From JAEUIE01 sp047602475 (GTDB taxonomy: Bacteria > Planctomycetota > Planctomycetia > Gemmatales > HRBIN36): DNA of 64,000 nt. The stretch covers positions 744,001-808,000 of the forward strand of contig JASGHE010000002.1 of the NCBI GenBank assembly GCA_047602475.1, written 5' to 3'. The number at the start of each line of letters is the position of its first letter. Position 1 is the first letter of the stretch. Below the pieces are notes generated by a model, which worked only from the letters and a program-made list of their open reading frames with translations, ran no database searches and had not been told where the DNA came from. Positions 10,374 to 18,482 of the stretch are shown piece by piece. Position numbers and translations under genes: made by a program.

Positions 10374-10600
10374 GGCATGTACTCCGCAAAGTCCTTCAAA
10401 TGCTCATCGTCATCAGCCACGATGGTGATCATTCCCTTACAGAGGCCAGGACCGGGTCGCTGCTTCGCAGGCCGGCGTTCACCCACCAGGCGAGCAACGA
10501 CTTCGTTGTTCTCGGTGATCATGATCTCGCTGCCATGTTGTAGGCGATGTATCAAATCAGGCAAATTGGCTTTTGCTTCTTCGATATTGATGGTTGACAT
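10370..10600 (-). CDS. Phd/YefM-type antitoxin (module 1)
   Basis: 76 residues starting at ATG 10600: MSTINIEEAKANLPDLIHRL is the Phd/YefM dimerisation and DNA-binding fold, followed by the GSEIMITENNEVVARL strand and a flexible acidic C-terminus that should wrap the toxin. A longer frame extends upstream to 10849 but its extra residues are low-quality and overlap the neighbouring gene's end, so the shorter start is chosen. Such antitoxins autorepress their own promoter. Confidence 0.8.
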   Translation of the reverse strand: MSTINIEEAKANLPDLIHRLQHGSEIMITENNEVVARLVGERRPAKQRPGPGLCKGMITIVADDDEHLKDFAEYMP

Positions 10601-10688
10601 GGAATCACTCCGAGACTTTCCCATCCGATAATAACACAGACTCCTGAAATGAAAAGAGCGTTCACTGCGATGCGACAAATGAGTGGTA

Positions 10689-12275
10689 TCACAGCGTCTG
10701 CTGCTTCTGCCCCACCCATTCCCGGGCCGTCGTCGCCCCTGGCAGCAATTCCTTCTCAGGCTTCGTCGATGTGTGATGCACGATAGCCTGCCCCAATACC
10801 TGTTTAACACCTGGAAGGGGCTTGCAGACGACGAGGAACGAGAAAGCACTCAGGCTCGGAATGATTTGGGCGAACCCATCGCTGATCCGTTCGAGGAACC
10901 AGCCGAGCCGGTTGCCGAAGACGGCGTGGTAGGGGATGCCGACGGGGATGAGCTTTTCGATCTTGTAGCCTGAATCGCGCAGGCAGCGTTTGAAGGTGCG
11001 CTTGGTAAAGAGCCGTTTGTGTCCCAAGGCGAGGATGCCCCGTTCGCTGTAGGTGAACCGACCGAACAGAAGATTAAGCCGCATGGCCCAGTGGCCGATG
11101 TTGGGAGTGCTCACCAAAACGACTGGCGCCTTCCAATCGTGGCCGGTGTTGACCTCGCTGCGGTTGCGAATAGTGTTGAGGAACTCTTCGGGCTGTTTCA
11201 TCTCTTCCAACACATCGATGAGCAGGATCGTTTCATACTGGAACGGATCAACCGGCAGTGGTTCGTCTTCGATGTTGCTGCGATAGAACTGATCGACCGA
11301 GCCAGGCAACGGCACTCGAACATCAATACCTGTGGTCTTCGTTCCCTCTTTAGCACATGCCTGGGCGACATCCGCAGCGCCGCAGCCCAGATCGAGGAGC
11401 GTCTTGGGCCGTAGTGTCTTTAGGTACTTGAGGGCTTTGCTCTGCAACAAATACTGTGGCCCCACATGTGGCTTGGGGGTCGGATCAAGATCACGATATT
11501 TCAGTGAACACATGATGCCGAGACGATGCAGCCGGTAGGCTATGGTCGCCTTGAACACGTCCCAGGCATACTTCATCCCATTGACATGGCAAACCTCATC
11601 ACCATAGTGCGTGGGTATAGGGAACTCAACAAACTTGGCATTCACATGGAGTGCTTGCAACAGAATCTCAGTATCGAAGTGGAAGACGTTGGTGTTAGCT
11701 TCGAAGGGAACCCGGGCAAGGAACTTTCTCGAGTAGCCCCGGTAGCCGGTGTGGTATTCGGTCAGGCCCAGGCCGGTCATACGGTTCTGGAACCAGGTGA
11801 GTGTGCGGTTGCCGAGCGCCTTATACAGGGGCATGCCGCCGGCCCGGGCGGTCTTCCACGACTGCATTCGTGAACCGAGGACGACATCAGCCTGGGTCTT
11901 CATCCACGTCTCGATGAACTCGCCCAGCAGTTCCGGGGCATACTGGCCATCGCCATGGAGCAGGATCGAAAAGTCGAAACCGAGATCGACAGCGAGACGA
12001 TACCCCAGCTTCTGGTTGCCGCCGTAGCCTTGATTGACGGGGTTCTTCAGAACGACAATGTTATCTGCTTGATGAGTACGAGCCCATTCGCTGGCCCGTT
12101 CCGAGGTGGCATCCGAGGAGGCGTCATCAATACAGAGGATGCGGACACGGGGATTGTTCAGCACGTCTTTGGGAATGCGATCCAGCACCGATTCAATATG
12201 CCGTTCCGCGCGATACGCCACGATGAAGATCAGGATGGCAGGTTCAGGCCCGGTGGGGCGAGTTAAGTAGGACAT
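10689..12275 (-). CDS. bifunctional glycosyltransferase family 2 / SAM-dependent methyltransferase
   Basis: 528 residues with two enzymatic domains. Residues 12-250 form a polyprenol-phosphate-sugar-type GT2 domain: VAYRAERHIESVLD, CIDDASSD at 49-56, HGDGQYAPE at 107-115, and EYHTGYRGYSR. From about 290 a class I methyltransferase follows, with motif I LLDLGCGAADVAQA, acidic loop GIDVRVPLPG and motif IV-like LLIDVLEEMKQPEEFL. This suggests sequential sugar transfer and methylation on one lipid- or glycan-linked substrate. The ATG at 12275 leaves a 383-base upstream gap. Donor and acceptor are unknown. Confidence 0.85.
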   Translation of the reverse strand: MSYLTRPTGPEPAILIFIVAYRAERHIESVLDRIPKDVLNNPRVRILCIDDASSDATSERASEWARTHQADNIVVLKNPVNQGYGGNQKLGYRLAVDLGFDFSILLHGDGQYAPELLGEFIETWMKTQADVVLGSRMQSWKTARAGGMPLYKALGNRTLTWFQNRMTGLGLTEYHTGYRGYSRKFLARVPFEANTNVFHFDTEILLQALHVNAKFVEFPIPTHYGDEVCHVNGMKYAWDVFKATIAYRLHRLGIMCSLKYRDLDPTPKPHVGPQYLLQSKALKYLKTLRPKTLLDLGCGAADVAQACAKEGTKTTGIDVRVPLPGSVDQFYRSNIEDEPLPVDPFQYETILLIDVLEEMKQPEEFLNTIRNRSEVNTGHDWKAPVVLVSTPNIGHWAMRLNLLFGRFTYSERGILALGHKRLFTKRTFKRCLRDSGYKIEKLIPVGIPYHAVFGNRLGWFLERISDGFAQIIPSLSAFSFLVVCKPLPGVKQVLGQAIVHHTSTKPEKELLPGATTAREWVGQKQQTL

Positions 12276-12658
12276 AATGCCTTCATCGATGGTAGTTCAT
12301 CCCAGTGTAGCTTATGTCCATTCCAGATTGAAAGCAAAAACCATGACAGGAGCACCGGGAGGGCGAGGCTCCTGCCGAGTTTGCCTACGACCGCTAACAA
12401 CTCGGCGGGAGCCTCGCCCTACCGGAGTTTCGCGAAGAATATCTTGTAACTCTTACAACTTCAGCACAACTCCAAGAACGTCGCTCATCAACTCACCGAC
12501 CTTGCCGTCTATGACGGCTGGGTAATTGGCTGACTGTAGGGAAAAGGCGTGCGTTGATTTGGAACCATCACGCGCATCGTGCAAACTTGCTCAGGTTCTC
12601 TGCATGGAGCAGAGACCAGTGTCTCCATCCATTGGAACATCTCACGAGGAGTTATGCC
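12276..12658. other. intergenic gap with one long inverted repeat
   Basis: This 383-base gap separates the divergent glycosyltransferase/methyltransferase and YTV genes. Apart from the inverted repeat at 12355-12424 I see no gene or RNA. A purine-rich stretch (gaggag) at 12646-12651 is the probable ribosome-binding site for the YTV gene. Confidence 0.5.
12355..12424. repeat. inverted repeat, GGCGAGGCTC family
   Basis: GGGCGAGGCTCCTGCCGAGT pairs, with one mismatch, with ACTCGGCGGGAGCCTCGCCC about 18 bases later; outer CCGG arms extend the stem. A second copy is at 17741-17806. It lies in the promoter-side gap of two divergent genes. Confidence 0.75.
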
Positions 12659-13856
12659 ATGATGTCCACGCTCTGTCGTTGGGCCGTTGCTGTTGTCAGC
12701 TTGAGCGCTATGCTGGCGCCCGAGTGCGGCGCAGGCGTGCGGTGGCTGCGGGGCGTCGGCCTATCGTAGCTGTCCTGCCCCTGTCACCTGCTGCTATCCC
12801 AAGGTGCAGTACCGCACCTGTTATCAAACCGTCGTCGAGTCGGTGCCCCGCACCTGCTACCGACCCTGCTATCAGACAGAGTACGTTCAACAGAACTACA
12901 CCGTCTGTAAGCCAGTCTCTGAAACACACATGGTCACTCAACGCTACACGGTCTGCCGACCTGTCGTGGAGTGCTACGACGTGGTGCAGAACTACTCGGT
13001 CTGCCGACCTGTGTACGAAACGCACAACGTCGAACAGCGTCATGTAGTATGCCGCCCTGTGTACGAACAGTTCCAGGTGCCCCAGTGCTACACCACTTGC
13101 CGCCCTGTGTACGAACAGCATGTGCGTGATGTGGTTGAATGTCACTATCAAACTGTGGCTCAGACCTGCTATCGCACTGTGCCCCAGTACACTTGCAAGC
13201 CAGTGACCACCATAGTGACAGTGGCCAAGATGACCTACGAAACCCATCAGGTTCCCTACACGGTGCCTGGCCCCTGCTACAGCCGGGTCGAGCAGATTCC
13301 TGCTGAATGCACGATCGATCCTCAGACCGGTGCCCGCTGCACGAAGTCTGCTGCTTGCCGTACCGTCACTTGCCAGATGCCTCCCCGCACCTGCTACCGT
13401 ACGGTGTGTGTGCCCAAGCAGATTTGCGAACAGGTTCCCTGCACCCGCATGGTTCAGGAATGCCACATGATCCAAGTGCCCTACCAGGTGTGCCGTCAGG
13501 TTCCTGTGCATACCACTCGCAAGGTTTGCTACACGACCTGCCGCATGGTTCGTGAACAGCACACCCAGATGGTGACCCAGACCCGTTGCCGCATGGTGTC
13601 CGAGACGATCTGCCGTCAGATTCCTGTGACGACATGCCGCATGGTCAGCGAACCCCGCCAGCAGGTGATCAAGTGCCAGCGAACCCGCATGGTGCCTGAA
13701 GTGATGGAACGCCAGGTTCCGGTCACCACTTGCCGCATGGTTCAGGAAGTCTGCACCCGCACAGTGCCTGTGACGACCTGCCATATGGTTGCCTACAACT
13801 GGTGCGAAACCCGCTGCCGCCAGATTGCAGTGCGCGTGCCAGAGTGCTGCAACTAG
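12659..13856 (+). CDS. cysteine-rich YTV-repeat cell-wall protein (frameshifted in signal peptide)
   Basis: About 398 residues after repair. The body is a long run of short Cys/Tyr/Val/Thr repeats: YTVCRPV, YSVCRPVYE, HVVCRPVYE, YTTCRPVYE, then VPVTTCRMV variants. This is the YTV domain, described so far in planctomycetes and linked to their proteinaceous, disulphide-rich cell wall. The signal peptide (MSTLCRWAVAVVSLSAMLA) is in frame 2 and the body in frame 3; removing one C from CCC at 12718-12720 gives ...SAMLAPSAAQA-CGGCGASAYRS, a convincing cleavage site. The ORF that starts at 12804 lacks the secretion signal. Role: structural, cross-linked outside the cell. A terminator follows at 13880. 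Confidence 0.85.
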
Positions 13857-13879
13857 TTGACAACAAGACTATCGCCCAG

Positions 13880-13908
13880 AACCGTGGTGAGTGATCACCA
13901 CGGTTTTT
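13880..13908 (+). terminator. rho-independent terminator of the YTV gene
   Basis: AACCGTGGTGA and TCACCACGGTT form a perfect 11-bp stem with a 4-base loop, followed by TTTCT. It starts 24 bases after the stop codon of the YTV gene and also precedes the 3' end of the convergent toxin gene. Confidence 0.85.
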
Positions 13909-14322
13909 CTATTTCAGCAACCTGACGAACCCAGCTTGTTCAAAATGCTGATCAGAAGTAATTGCATCGGTAATGTTCATTTTCTGCATAATCACAAAAC
14001 TGGTGCAATCAACAAACGTCCATGACTTGTCGAGCCGAGAACGCCATAACTGCCAGGCCGATGCATCCAGGTCAATGTCGACGAAGATAACCTGAATAGC
14101 TGTGTCATTGTTGATGTCCTCGATGAATTGTACCTGTTCAGGTTTCGATACTCTGCGACTAGTTAATAGGGCGGTCAGTTCTGACAATACCGCCGAGGTC
14201 GTAATCAGCGTTGTCTTTGATTTCCAATACTGTTCAAATAGTTGAGTCGCCTGTTGATGGTGTTGTTCACGTTGGTTAGCCAATGCGGCCCATCCAGCGG
14301 TGTCAACGAAGACAGGTTTCAT
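13909..14322 (-). CDS. PIN-domain toxin, VapC family (module 2)
   Basis: 137 residues. PIN residues D7 (VFVDTAGW), E49 (SAVLSELT), D105 (TFVDCTSFVIM) and D119/D124 are present. The C-terminal ITSDQHFEQAGFVRLL is nearly the same as in the toxin of module 3 (LTADHHFEQAGFVALL), so the two are paralogues of one subgroup. The start overlaps the antitoxin stop in ATGA. Predicted ribonuclease toxin. Confidence 0.85.
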   Translation of the reverse strand: MKPVFVDTAGWAALANQREQHHQQATQLFEQYWKSKTTLITTSAVLSELTALLTSRRVSKPEQVQFIEDINNDTAIQVIFVDIDLDASAWQLWRSRLDKSWTFVDCTSFVIMQKMNITDAITSDQHFEQAGFVRLLK

Positions 14323-14558
14323 GATTTGCGTTCCATAGTGTTTTCACCGATGTACTTATCATGATTCGAGCTTGCATCCGACACCCCTAGATCAAAAGCT
14401 CCCACCCAACGTCGTAGCCTGTCGCCAGGTTGTTCACCCGTAGATGCGATAGCCACGTCATTGGCTGCAATGATTTCGGGAGTAGTCGCCTGTGAGATGG
14501 CTCGTTGCTGTAGCCTCTTCAAGACGTCATCTGAAACAGCTATGGTCAAAGTGCTCAT
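14319..14558 (-). CDS. putative antitoxin of PIN module 2
   Basis: 79 residues from ATG 14558 (MSTLTIAVSDDVLKRLQQRA), a beta strand plus helix that fits the ribbon-helix-helix DNA-binding type. The C-terminal part (RRWVGAFDLGVSDASSNHDKYI) resembles the toxin-wrapping tail seen in VapB-like proteins. The frame is open 12 bases further upstream, but the internal ATG gives the better family start. Assignment rests mainly on its 4-base overlap with the toxin gene. Confidence 0.7.
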   Translation of the reverse strand: MSTLTIAVSDDVLKRLQQRAISQATTPEIIAANDVAIASTGEQPGDRLRRWVGAFDLGVSDASSNHDKYIGENTMERKS

Positions 14559-14964
14559 GGCAAATGTCACTCACTCGGTTTGGACAAACTCTATTTTCTA
14601 CTTGAACATCACTTTTATCAAGACCCATTCGATTGAAGACCAGCCGCTCTCACTGATTTGTCCAACATTCTTCCTTTTTCATATCTCCTTCATCTTCGCT
14701 TTAGGTAGCGCTTGCTATCTTGCGTAGCAGATTCATTGCGGATCGTGTTCTTGTTCAAGAGCATTCATCCGCCAGTCCGCATCCCCAGTTCGCATCATTT
14801 GGTGGAATCATTTCCGGTTCATGGGCCTAGCACAGAGTCGTGCGACAGACATGAACCCAGACAGAAAGGAGCAGCGACCCGGTCAGCGTGCAGATCATAT
14901 CCGTCTGGTCATTCGTTTCGTCTGTGTTCATTTCTCGAAACCCTTTCATTCAGAAAGCACGACC
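14559..14964. other. intergenic gap, no gene seen
   Basis: About 400 bases, AT-richer than its surroundings, between the divergent antitoxin and peroxidase genes. It must hold both promoters. I see no convincing -35/-10 pair, RNA gene or long repeat. The frame open from 14821 into the peroxidase gene has no family similarity before the ATG at 14965. Confidence 0.4.
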
Positions 14965-16947
14965 ATGAAAACGCTCATCCGCTCGAAGTCCGCTTTATCC
15001 CACAGCCAAAAGGCTGCTCTTCGCCTGGAACTCCTCGAAGACCGGAACTCCCCGGCTTCCTTCCGTCCCATCGATGGCATCGGCGATAACCTCGCCCACC
15101 CCACCTGGGGCAGCACGAATACCGATTATCTTCGCCTGGTTCCCGTAGCCTACGGCGATGGCATCTCTAGCCCAGCAGGTGCGAGCCGGCCCAGTGCCCG
15201 GGTCATCAGCAACACCGTCGCGGACCATCCCGATGGCGACCTCAAGAATGATCGCTACCTCGCTGCCATGGTTTATGCGTGGGGGCAGTTCATCGATCAT
15301 GACATTGATCTGACCAACACTGCCTCGCCAACACAATCTTTCAGTATCGCCATCCCCAAGGGCGATCCACAGTTCGACCCTGCCAGCACCGGCACCCAGA
15401 CGATGCCCCTCAGCCGGTCCAACTACGACACTGCCACCGGTACCAGCGTCCAGAACCCCCGGCAACAGGTGAACAGCATCACCTCGTTCATCGATGGTTC
15501 CATGGTCTATGGCTCCGATGCGACGACAGCCAGTTCGCTGCGTACCTTCACCGGCGGCAAGCTGAAGACCAGCGATAACAACCTGCTGCCCGTCGATTCG
15601 ACCGGCTTCTTCATGGCCGGCGATGTACGAGCCAATGAGAACCCGGAACTCTCCTCGTTACAGACGCTTTTCCTCCGTGAGCACAACCGGTTGGCGACAC
15701 AAATTGCTGCCAGCACTCCGGGGCTTAGCGATGAGCAAATCTATCAGCAGGCCCGACGACTGGTGATCGGAGAAATCGAAGCTATCACCATGAATGAATT
15801 TCTGCCTGCTCTCCTGGGGCAGAACGCCCTCAGGCCGTATCAGGGCTACAACCCCAATGTCAATCCGGGCATCGCCAACGAGTTTGCTGCCGCTGCCTTC
15901 CGTTTTGGCCATTCCATGGTCGGCGATGATATCGAGTTCCTCGATAACAATGGCAACGAAATTCGCGACCCCATGGCTCTCAAGGATTCGTTCTTCAATC
16001 CGAGTGTCGTTCAGCAGAACAACATTGATCCGATCTTGAAGTACCTCTCCAGCGACCTGGGCGAGGAAATTGATCTCAAGGTCGTTGATGGTCTGCGGAA
16101 CTTCCTCTTCGGCGCTCCGGGGCAGGGCGGCATGGATCTCGCTTCGCTCAACATCCAGCGTGGCAGGGATCATGGCCTGGCTGACTATAACACCACCCGT
16201 GCTTCCTATGGGCTGCCCAAGGTGCAGTCGTTCGCCGACATCAACCCCGACCCAGCGATCCAGGCACAACTCAAGTCGCTCTATGGCAACGTCAACAATA
16301 TCGACCTCTGGGTCGGTGGCCTGGCCGAGAAGCACGTTCCCGGTGGCAGTCTGGGGCCAACCTTCACTAACATCATCGCCAACCAGTTCAGCAGGCTGCG
16401 TGATGGTGATCGCTTCTGGTATCAGAATGATCTGAAGGGCGCTGATCTGCAGATGGTCAGCAATACTAAACTCTCCGATGTGATTCGTCGCAACACGAAC
16501 ATCACTAACATCCAGGATAATGCCTTTATCTTCCGTACCTCCATCTCCGGTGCTGTCTTTGGCGACACCAACCGTGATGGCTTGTTTAACGGACCAGAGC
16601 GAGGGCTGGGTGGTCGACAAGTTCAACTGCTGGATGATGCCGGAGCCCTTATCGCCTTGACCACCACTGCACCGGATGGCAGCTACCTCTTCGACAACGT
16701 CGGTCTGGGGCACTTCCAGGTGAAGGAAGTGGTTCCGCCTGGTGTGAGCCTGACTACGCCGGCCAGCTACGATGTGGATATCACACGAGGCATGGCTGTG
16801 ACGGATCGAGTGTTTGGAGAGGCTCCCCGAATGCAGCTGCCCCCGCCGCCACCTCCGCCTCCACCCCGAGGCGGTTTGATGCCGGGCCTGAGCGGTTCTG
16901 ACCTTCTCAGCGGGCTTGGGCAGTCGGGTAGGCCAAGCAGAATCTAA
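14965..16947 (+). CDS. animal-type haem peroxidase with C-terminal SdrD-B-like domain
   Basis: 660 residues, secreted. Start ATG 14965 gives an N-terminus with LELLEDRNSPA (21-31), a motif shared by many Gemmata-group exported proteins. The peroxidase domain (about 40-510) has distal histidine H112 in WGQFIDHDIDL, EHNRLA near 239 and proximal histidine H316 in AAFRFGHSM, matching myeloperoxidase-type enzymes. Residues about 530-620 (GAVFGDTNRDGLFNGPERGLGG...GSYLFDNVGLG) form a SdrD-B/Cna-B-like adhesive domain, and the tail is Pro-rich (QLPPPPPPPPP). It would oxidise substrates with hydrogen peroxide at the cell surface. It stands alone; no partner genes suggest the substrate. Confidence 0.9.
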   Translation: MKTLIRSKSALSHSQKAALRLELLEDRNSPASFRPIDGIGDNLAHPTWGSTNTDYLRLVPVAYGDGISSPAGASRPSARVISNTVADHPDGDLKNDRYLAAMVYAWGQFIDHDIDLTNTASPTQSFSIAIPKGDPQFDPASTGTQTMPLSRSNYDTATGTSVQNPRQQVNSITSFIDGSMVYGSDATTASSLRTFTGGKLKTSDNNLLPVDSTGFFMAGDVRANENPELSSLQTLFLREHNRLATQIAASTPGLSDEQIYQQARRLVIGEIEAITMNEFLPALLGQNALRPYQGYNPNVNPGIANEFAAAAFRFGHSMVGDDIEFLDNNGNEIRDPMALKDSFFNPSVVQQNNIDPILKYLSSDLGEEIDLKVVDGLRNFLFGAPGQGGMDLASLNIQRGRDHGLADYNTTRASYGLPKVQSFADINPDPAIQAQLKSLYGNVNNIDLWVGGLAEKHVPGGSLGPTFTNIIANQFSRLRDGDRFWYQNDLKGADLQMVSNTKLSDVIRRNTNITNIQDNAFIFRTSISGAVFGDTNRDGLFNGPERGLGGRQVQLLDDAGALIALTTTAPDGSYLFDNVGLGHFQVKEVVPPGVSLTTPASYDVDITRGMAVTDRVFGEAPRMQLPPPPPPPPPRGGLMPGLSGSDLLSGLGQSGRPSRI

Positions 16948-16962
16948 TGGTTCGGTCTCGGG

Positions 16963-17012
16963 CTACCCTGTGTACTCTGTGGTCAGTCTACAAGCCAACC
17001 ACAGAGGCACAG
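16963..17012. repeat. inverted repeat, ACCACAGAGxCACAGGGT type
   Basis: CTACCCTGTGTACTCTGTGGT-like sequence (first arm) pairs imperfectly with ACCACAGAGGCACAGGGTGG. It lies in the gap after the peroxidase gene and could also help terminate transcription. Confidence 0.55.
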
Positions 17013-17120
17013 GGTGGTAACAGATTCTTATTCCTCTTCATCTTCTCTTGAGGTAGTGTTGATTAAGCTGGCTCTACCAGCCGGGCGATTGACGTCAGGC
17101 TCACTTACGAGGAAACGACC

Positions 17121-17668
17121 ATGAAACGCATCTGGGTAGGACTTCTGTCTATAGCCGTGTTGGGTTGGCTCACCATGTCCGTTATCTCACAGCCTCCTGA
17201 GAAAGGCCCACCAGGACAGGGCCAGCGAGGCCGTGGTGATCAGGAAAAAGGAGGCGGTCGAGGTGATCAGGAGAAGGGTGGTCGTGGAGACCAGGAAAAG
17301 GCGGCCCTCCCGGTGGTGGCCAGGGTCGTGGCGGACGAGGTGGTCCCGGCTTTGAACTGGGACGAGTCATTCCTCCTCCCATGCGACAAATGCTCGAACT
17401 GACCGAAGATCAGACGGAACAACTCGACAAGCTCGAGAAGGAAGTTAAGGAGAAACTCAACAAGCTTCTCACGGACGACCAGAAGAAGCAGCTAGCGAAC
17501 ATGCGTCAACGTGGCCCCGGCGGTCCCGGTGGTCCTGGCGGCGGACCGGACGGCCCACCCAATAGCGGCCAAGGTGGTGGCAATCGCAAGGGTGGTCCGG
17601 GGAAGGACGGCCCTGGTAATGAAGGTGGTGGTCGTCGTCCACCGCCACCGGACAAGAATGGTGAATAA
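17121..17668 (+). CDS. secreted Gly/Pro-rich Spy-like small protein (frameshifted)
   Basis: About 182 residues after repair. An N-terminal signal/anchor (MKRIWVGLLSIAVLGWLTMS) is followed by three imperfect RGDQEKGG repeats, a Gly-rich stretch, then LELTEDQTEQLDKLEKEVKEKLNKLLTDDQKKQL, a helix-hairpin with the LTxxQ spacing of Spy/CpxP-type periplasmic proteins, and a Gly/Pro-rich tail. The frame breaks at 17296-17301, where GAAAAGGCGG needs one more G. It sits 160 bases before an OmpR-type response regulator; Spy/CpxP relatives are often controlled by and feed back on such systems. The link here is inferred from position only. Confidence 0.65.
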
Positions 17669-17828
17669 GTAGGTTCTTTTCTCGTCCCCGGTCTCCGACC
17701 GGGGGCACTGCATTCGAGGCTCTGCCTCGATACAACAATGGGGGAGGGCGAGGCTCCCGCCGAGCCGTTTCAATCACTTGCGGCTCGGCAGTAGCCTCGC
17801 CCTCCCAAATCATCAAGGATCGCTCTTC
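17669..17828. repeat. three consecutive hairpin repeats before the response regulator
   Basis: The gap holds CCCCGGTC-TCC-GACCGGGG (17688-17706), TCGAGGC-TCT-GCCTCGA (about 17714-17730) and a long inverted repeat GAGGGCGAGGCTCCCGCCGA / TCGGCAGTAGCCTCGCCCTC (17741-17806). The last resembles the repeat at 12355-12424. The ATG of the response regulator follows 22 bases later. Confidence 0.7.
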
Positions 17829-18482
17829 ATGCGTCTGCTCGTCGTCGAAGATGAACCGGCCCTCCTGCAAGTCGTCGCCAAGGCCTTGCGAGAAGAAGGC
17901 TACGCTGTCGATGAAGCGGAAGATGGCCGGGAAGGGCTCCACAAAGCCAGCATCTGGGATTATGACGCTATCGTGCTTGATTTGATGTTGCCTGGCCTGT
18001 CTGGTTGGCAAGTGCTTCAGGAGCTGAGAGCCTCCAAAAAAACTCCTGTCCTGATCCTTACAGCTCGTGAAGGCGTTGATGATCGTGTCAAAGGATTAGA
18101 TAAAGGTGCTGATGACTACCTCATCAAACCTTTTGATCTGAAAGAACTACTCGCTCGAATTCGTGCCCTGATCCGTCGATCCACAGGACAGGCCAATCCG
18201 AACCTGGTGATTGGTCCGGTGGTCGTGCATACTCATTCCCGCACGGTCACCCTGCATGGCGATGCAGTCAACCTGACTGCATTGGAGTACTCGCTGTTTG
18301 AACTGCTGGCCTTGAATCAGGGCAAACTGGTGACCCGAACGCAGATATATGATCATTTGTTCGACGAAACCGAGGACAGTCTTTCCAATTTAGTTGATGT
18401 CCACGTCTCGAACATCCGCAAGAAACTGGGCAAGGACTTAATCGTGACCCGCCGCGGTATGGGGTACATGATCGATGCTTAA
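17829..18482 (+). CDS. OmpR-family response regulator
   Basis: 217 residues from ATG 17829. Receiver domain at 1-115 with acidic pocket E7/D8, phospho-acceptor D51 (AIVLDLMLPG), and YLIKPFD carrying the conserved lysine. Winged-helix domain at about 125-217 ends with VDVHVSNIRKKLG and TRRGMGYMI, typical of OmpR/PhoB. It regulates transcription after phosphorylation by the histidine kinase encoded by the next gene, which overlaps it by 8 bases. A longer frame from 17778 runs through a repeat and is unlikely to be used. Confidence 0.92.
   Translation: MRLLVVEDEPALLQVVAKALREEGYAVDEAEDGREGLHKASIWDYDAIVLDLMLPGLSGWQVLQELRASKKTPVLILTAREGVDDRVKGLDKGADDYLIKPFDLKELLARIRALIRRSTGQANPNLVIGPVVVHTHSRTVTLHGDAVNLTALEYSLFELLALNQGKLVTRTQIYDHLFDETEDSLSNLVDVHVSNIRKKLGKDLIVTRRGMGYMIDA

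Noticed and set aside
12708..13784. Long minus-strand open frame of 358 residues across the YTV gene
   Set aside because: It is His/Asn/Arg-rich shadow sequence opposite a strongly biased repeat gene; no family match and no ribosome-binding site.
12804..13856. CRISPR-like direct repeats
   Set aside because: The regularity comes from repeated codons of the YTV protein; repeat units differ in length and spacing and are translated.
15658..16713. Minus-strand open frame of 351 residues
   Set aside because: Antisense of the haem peroxidase gene, no recognisable domain.
17182..17382. Pro/Gly-rich minus-strand frames over the small Gly-rich gene
   Set aside because: Low-complexity antisense of Gly codons; no start context.
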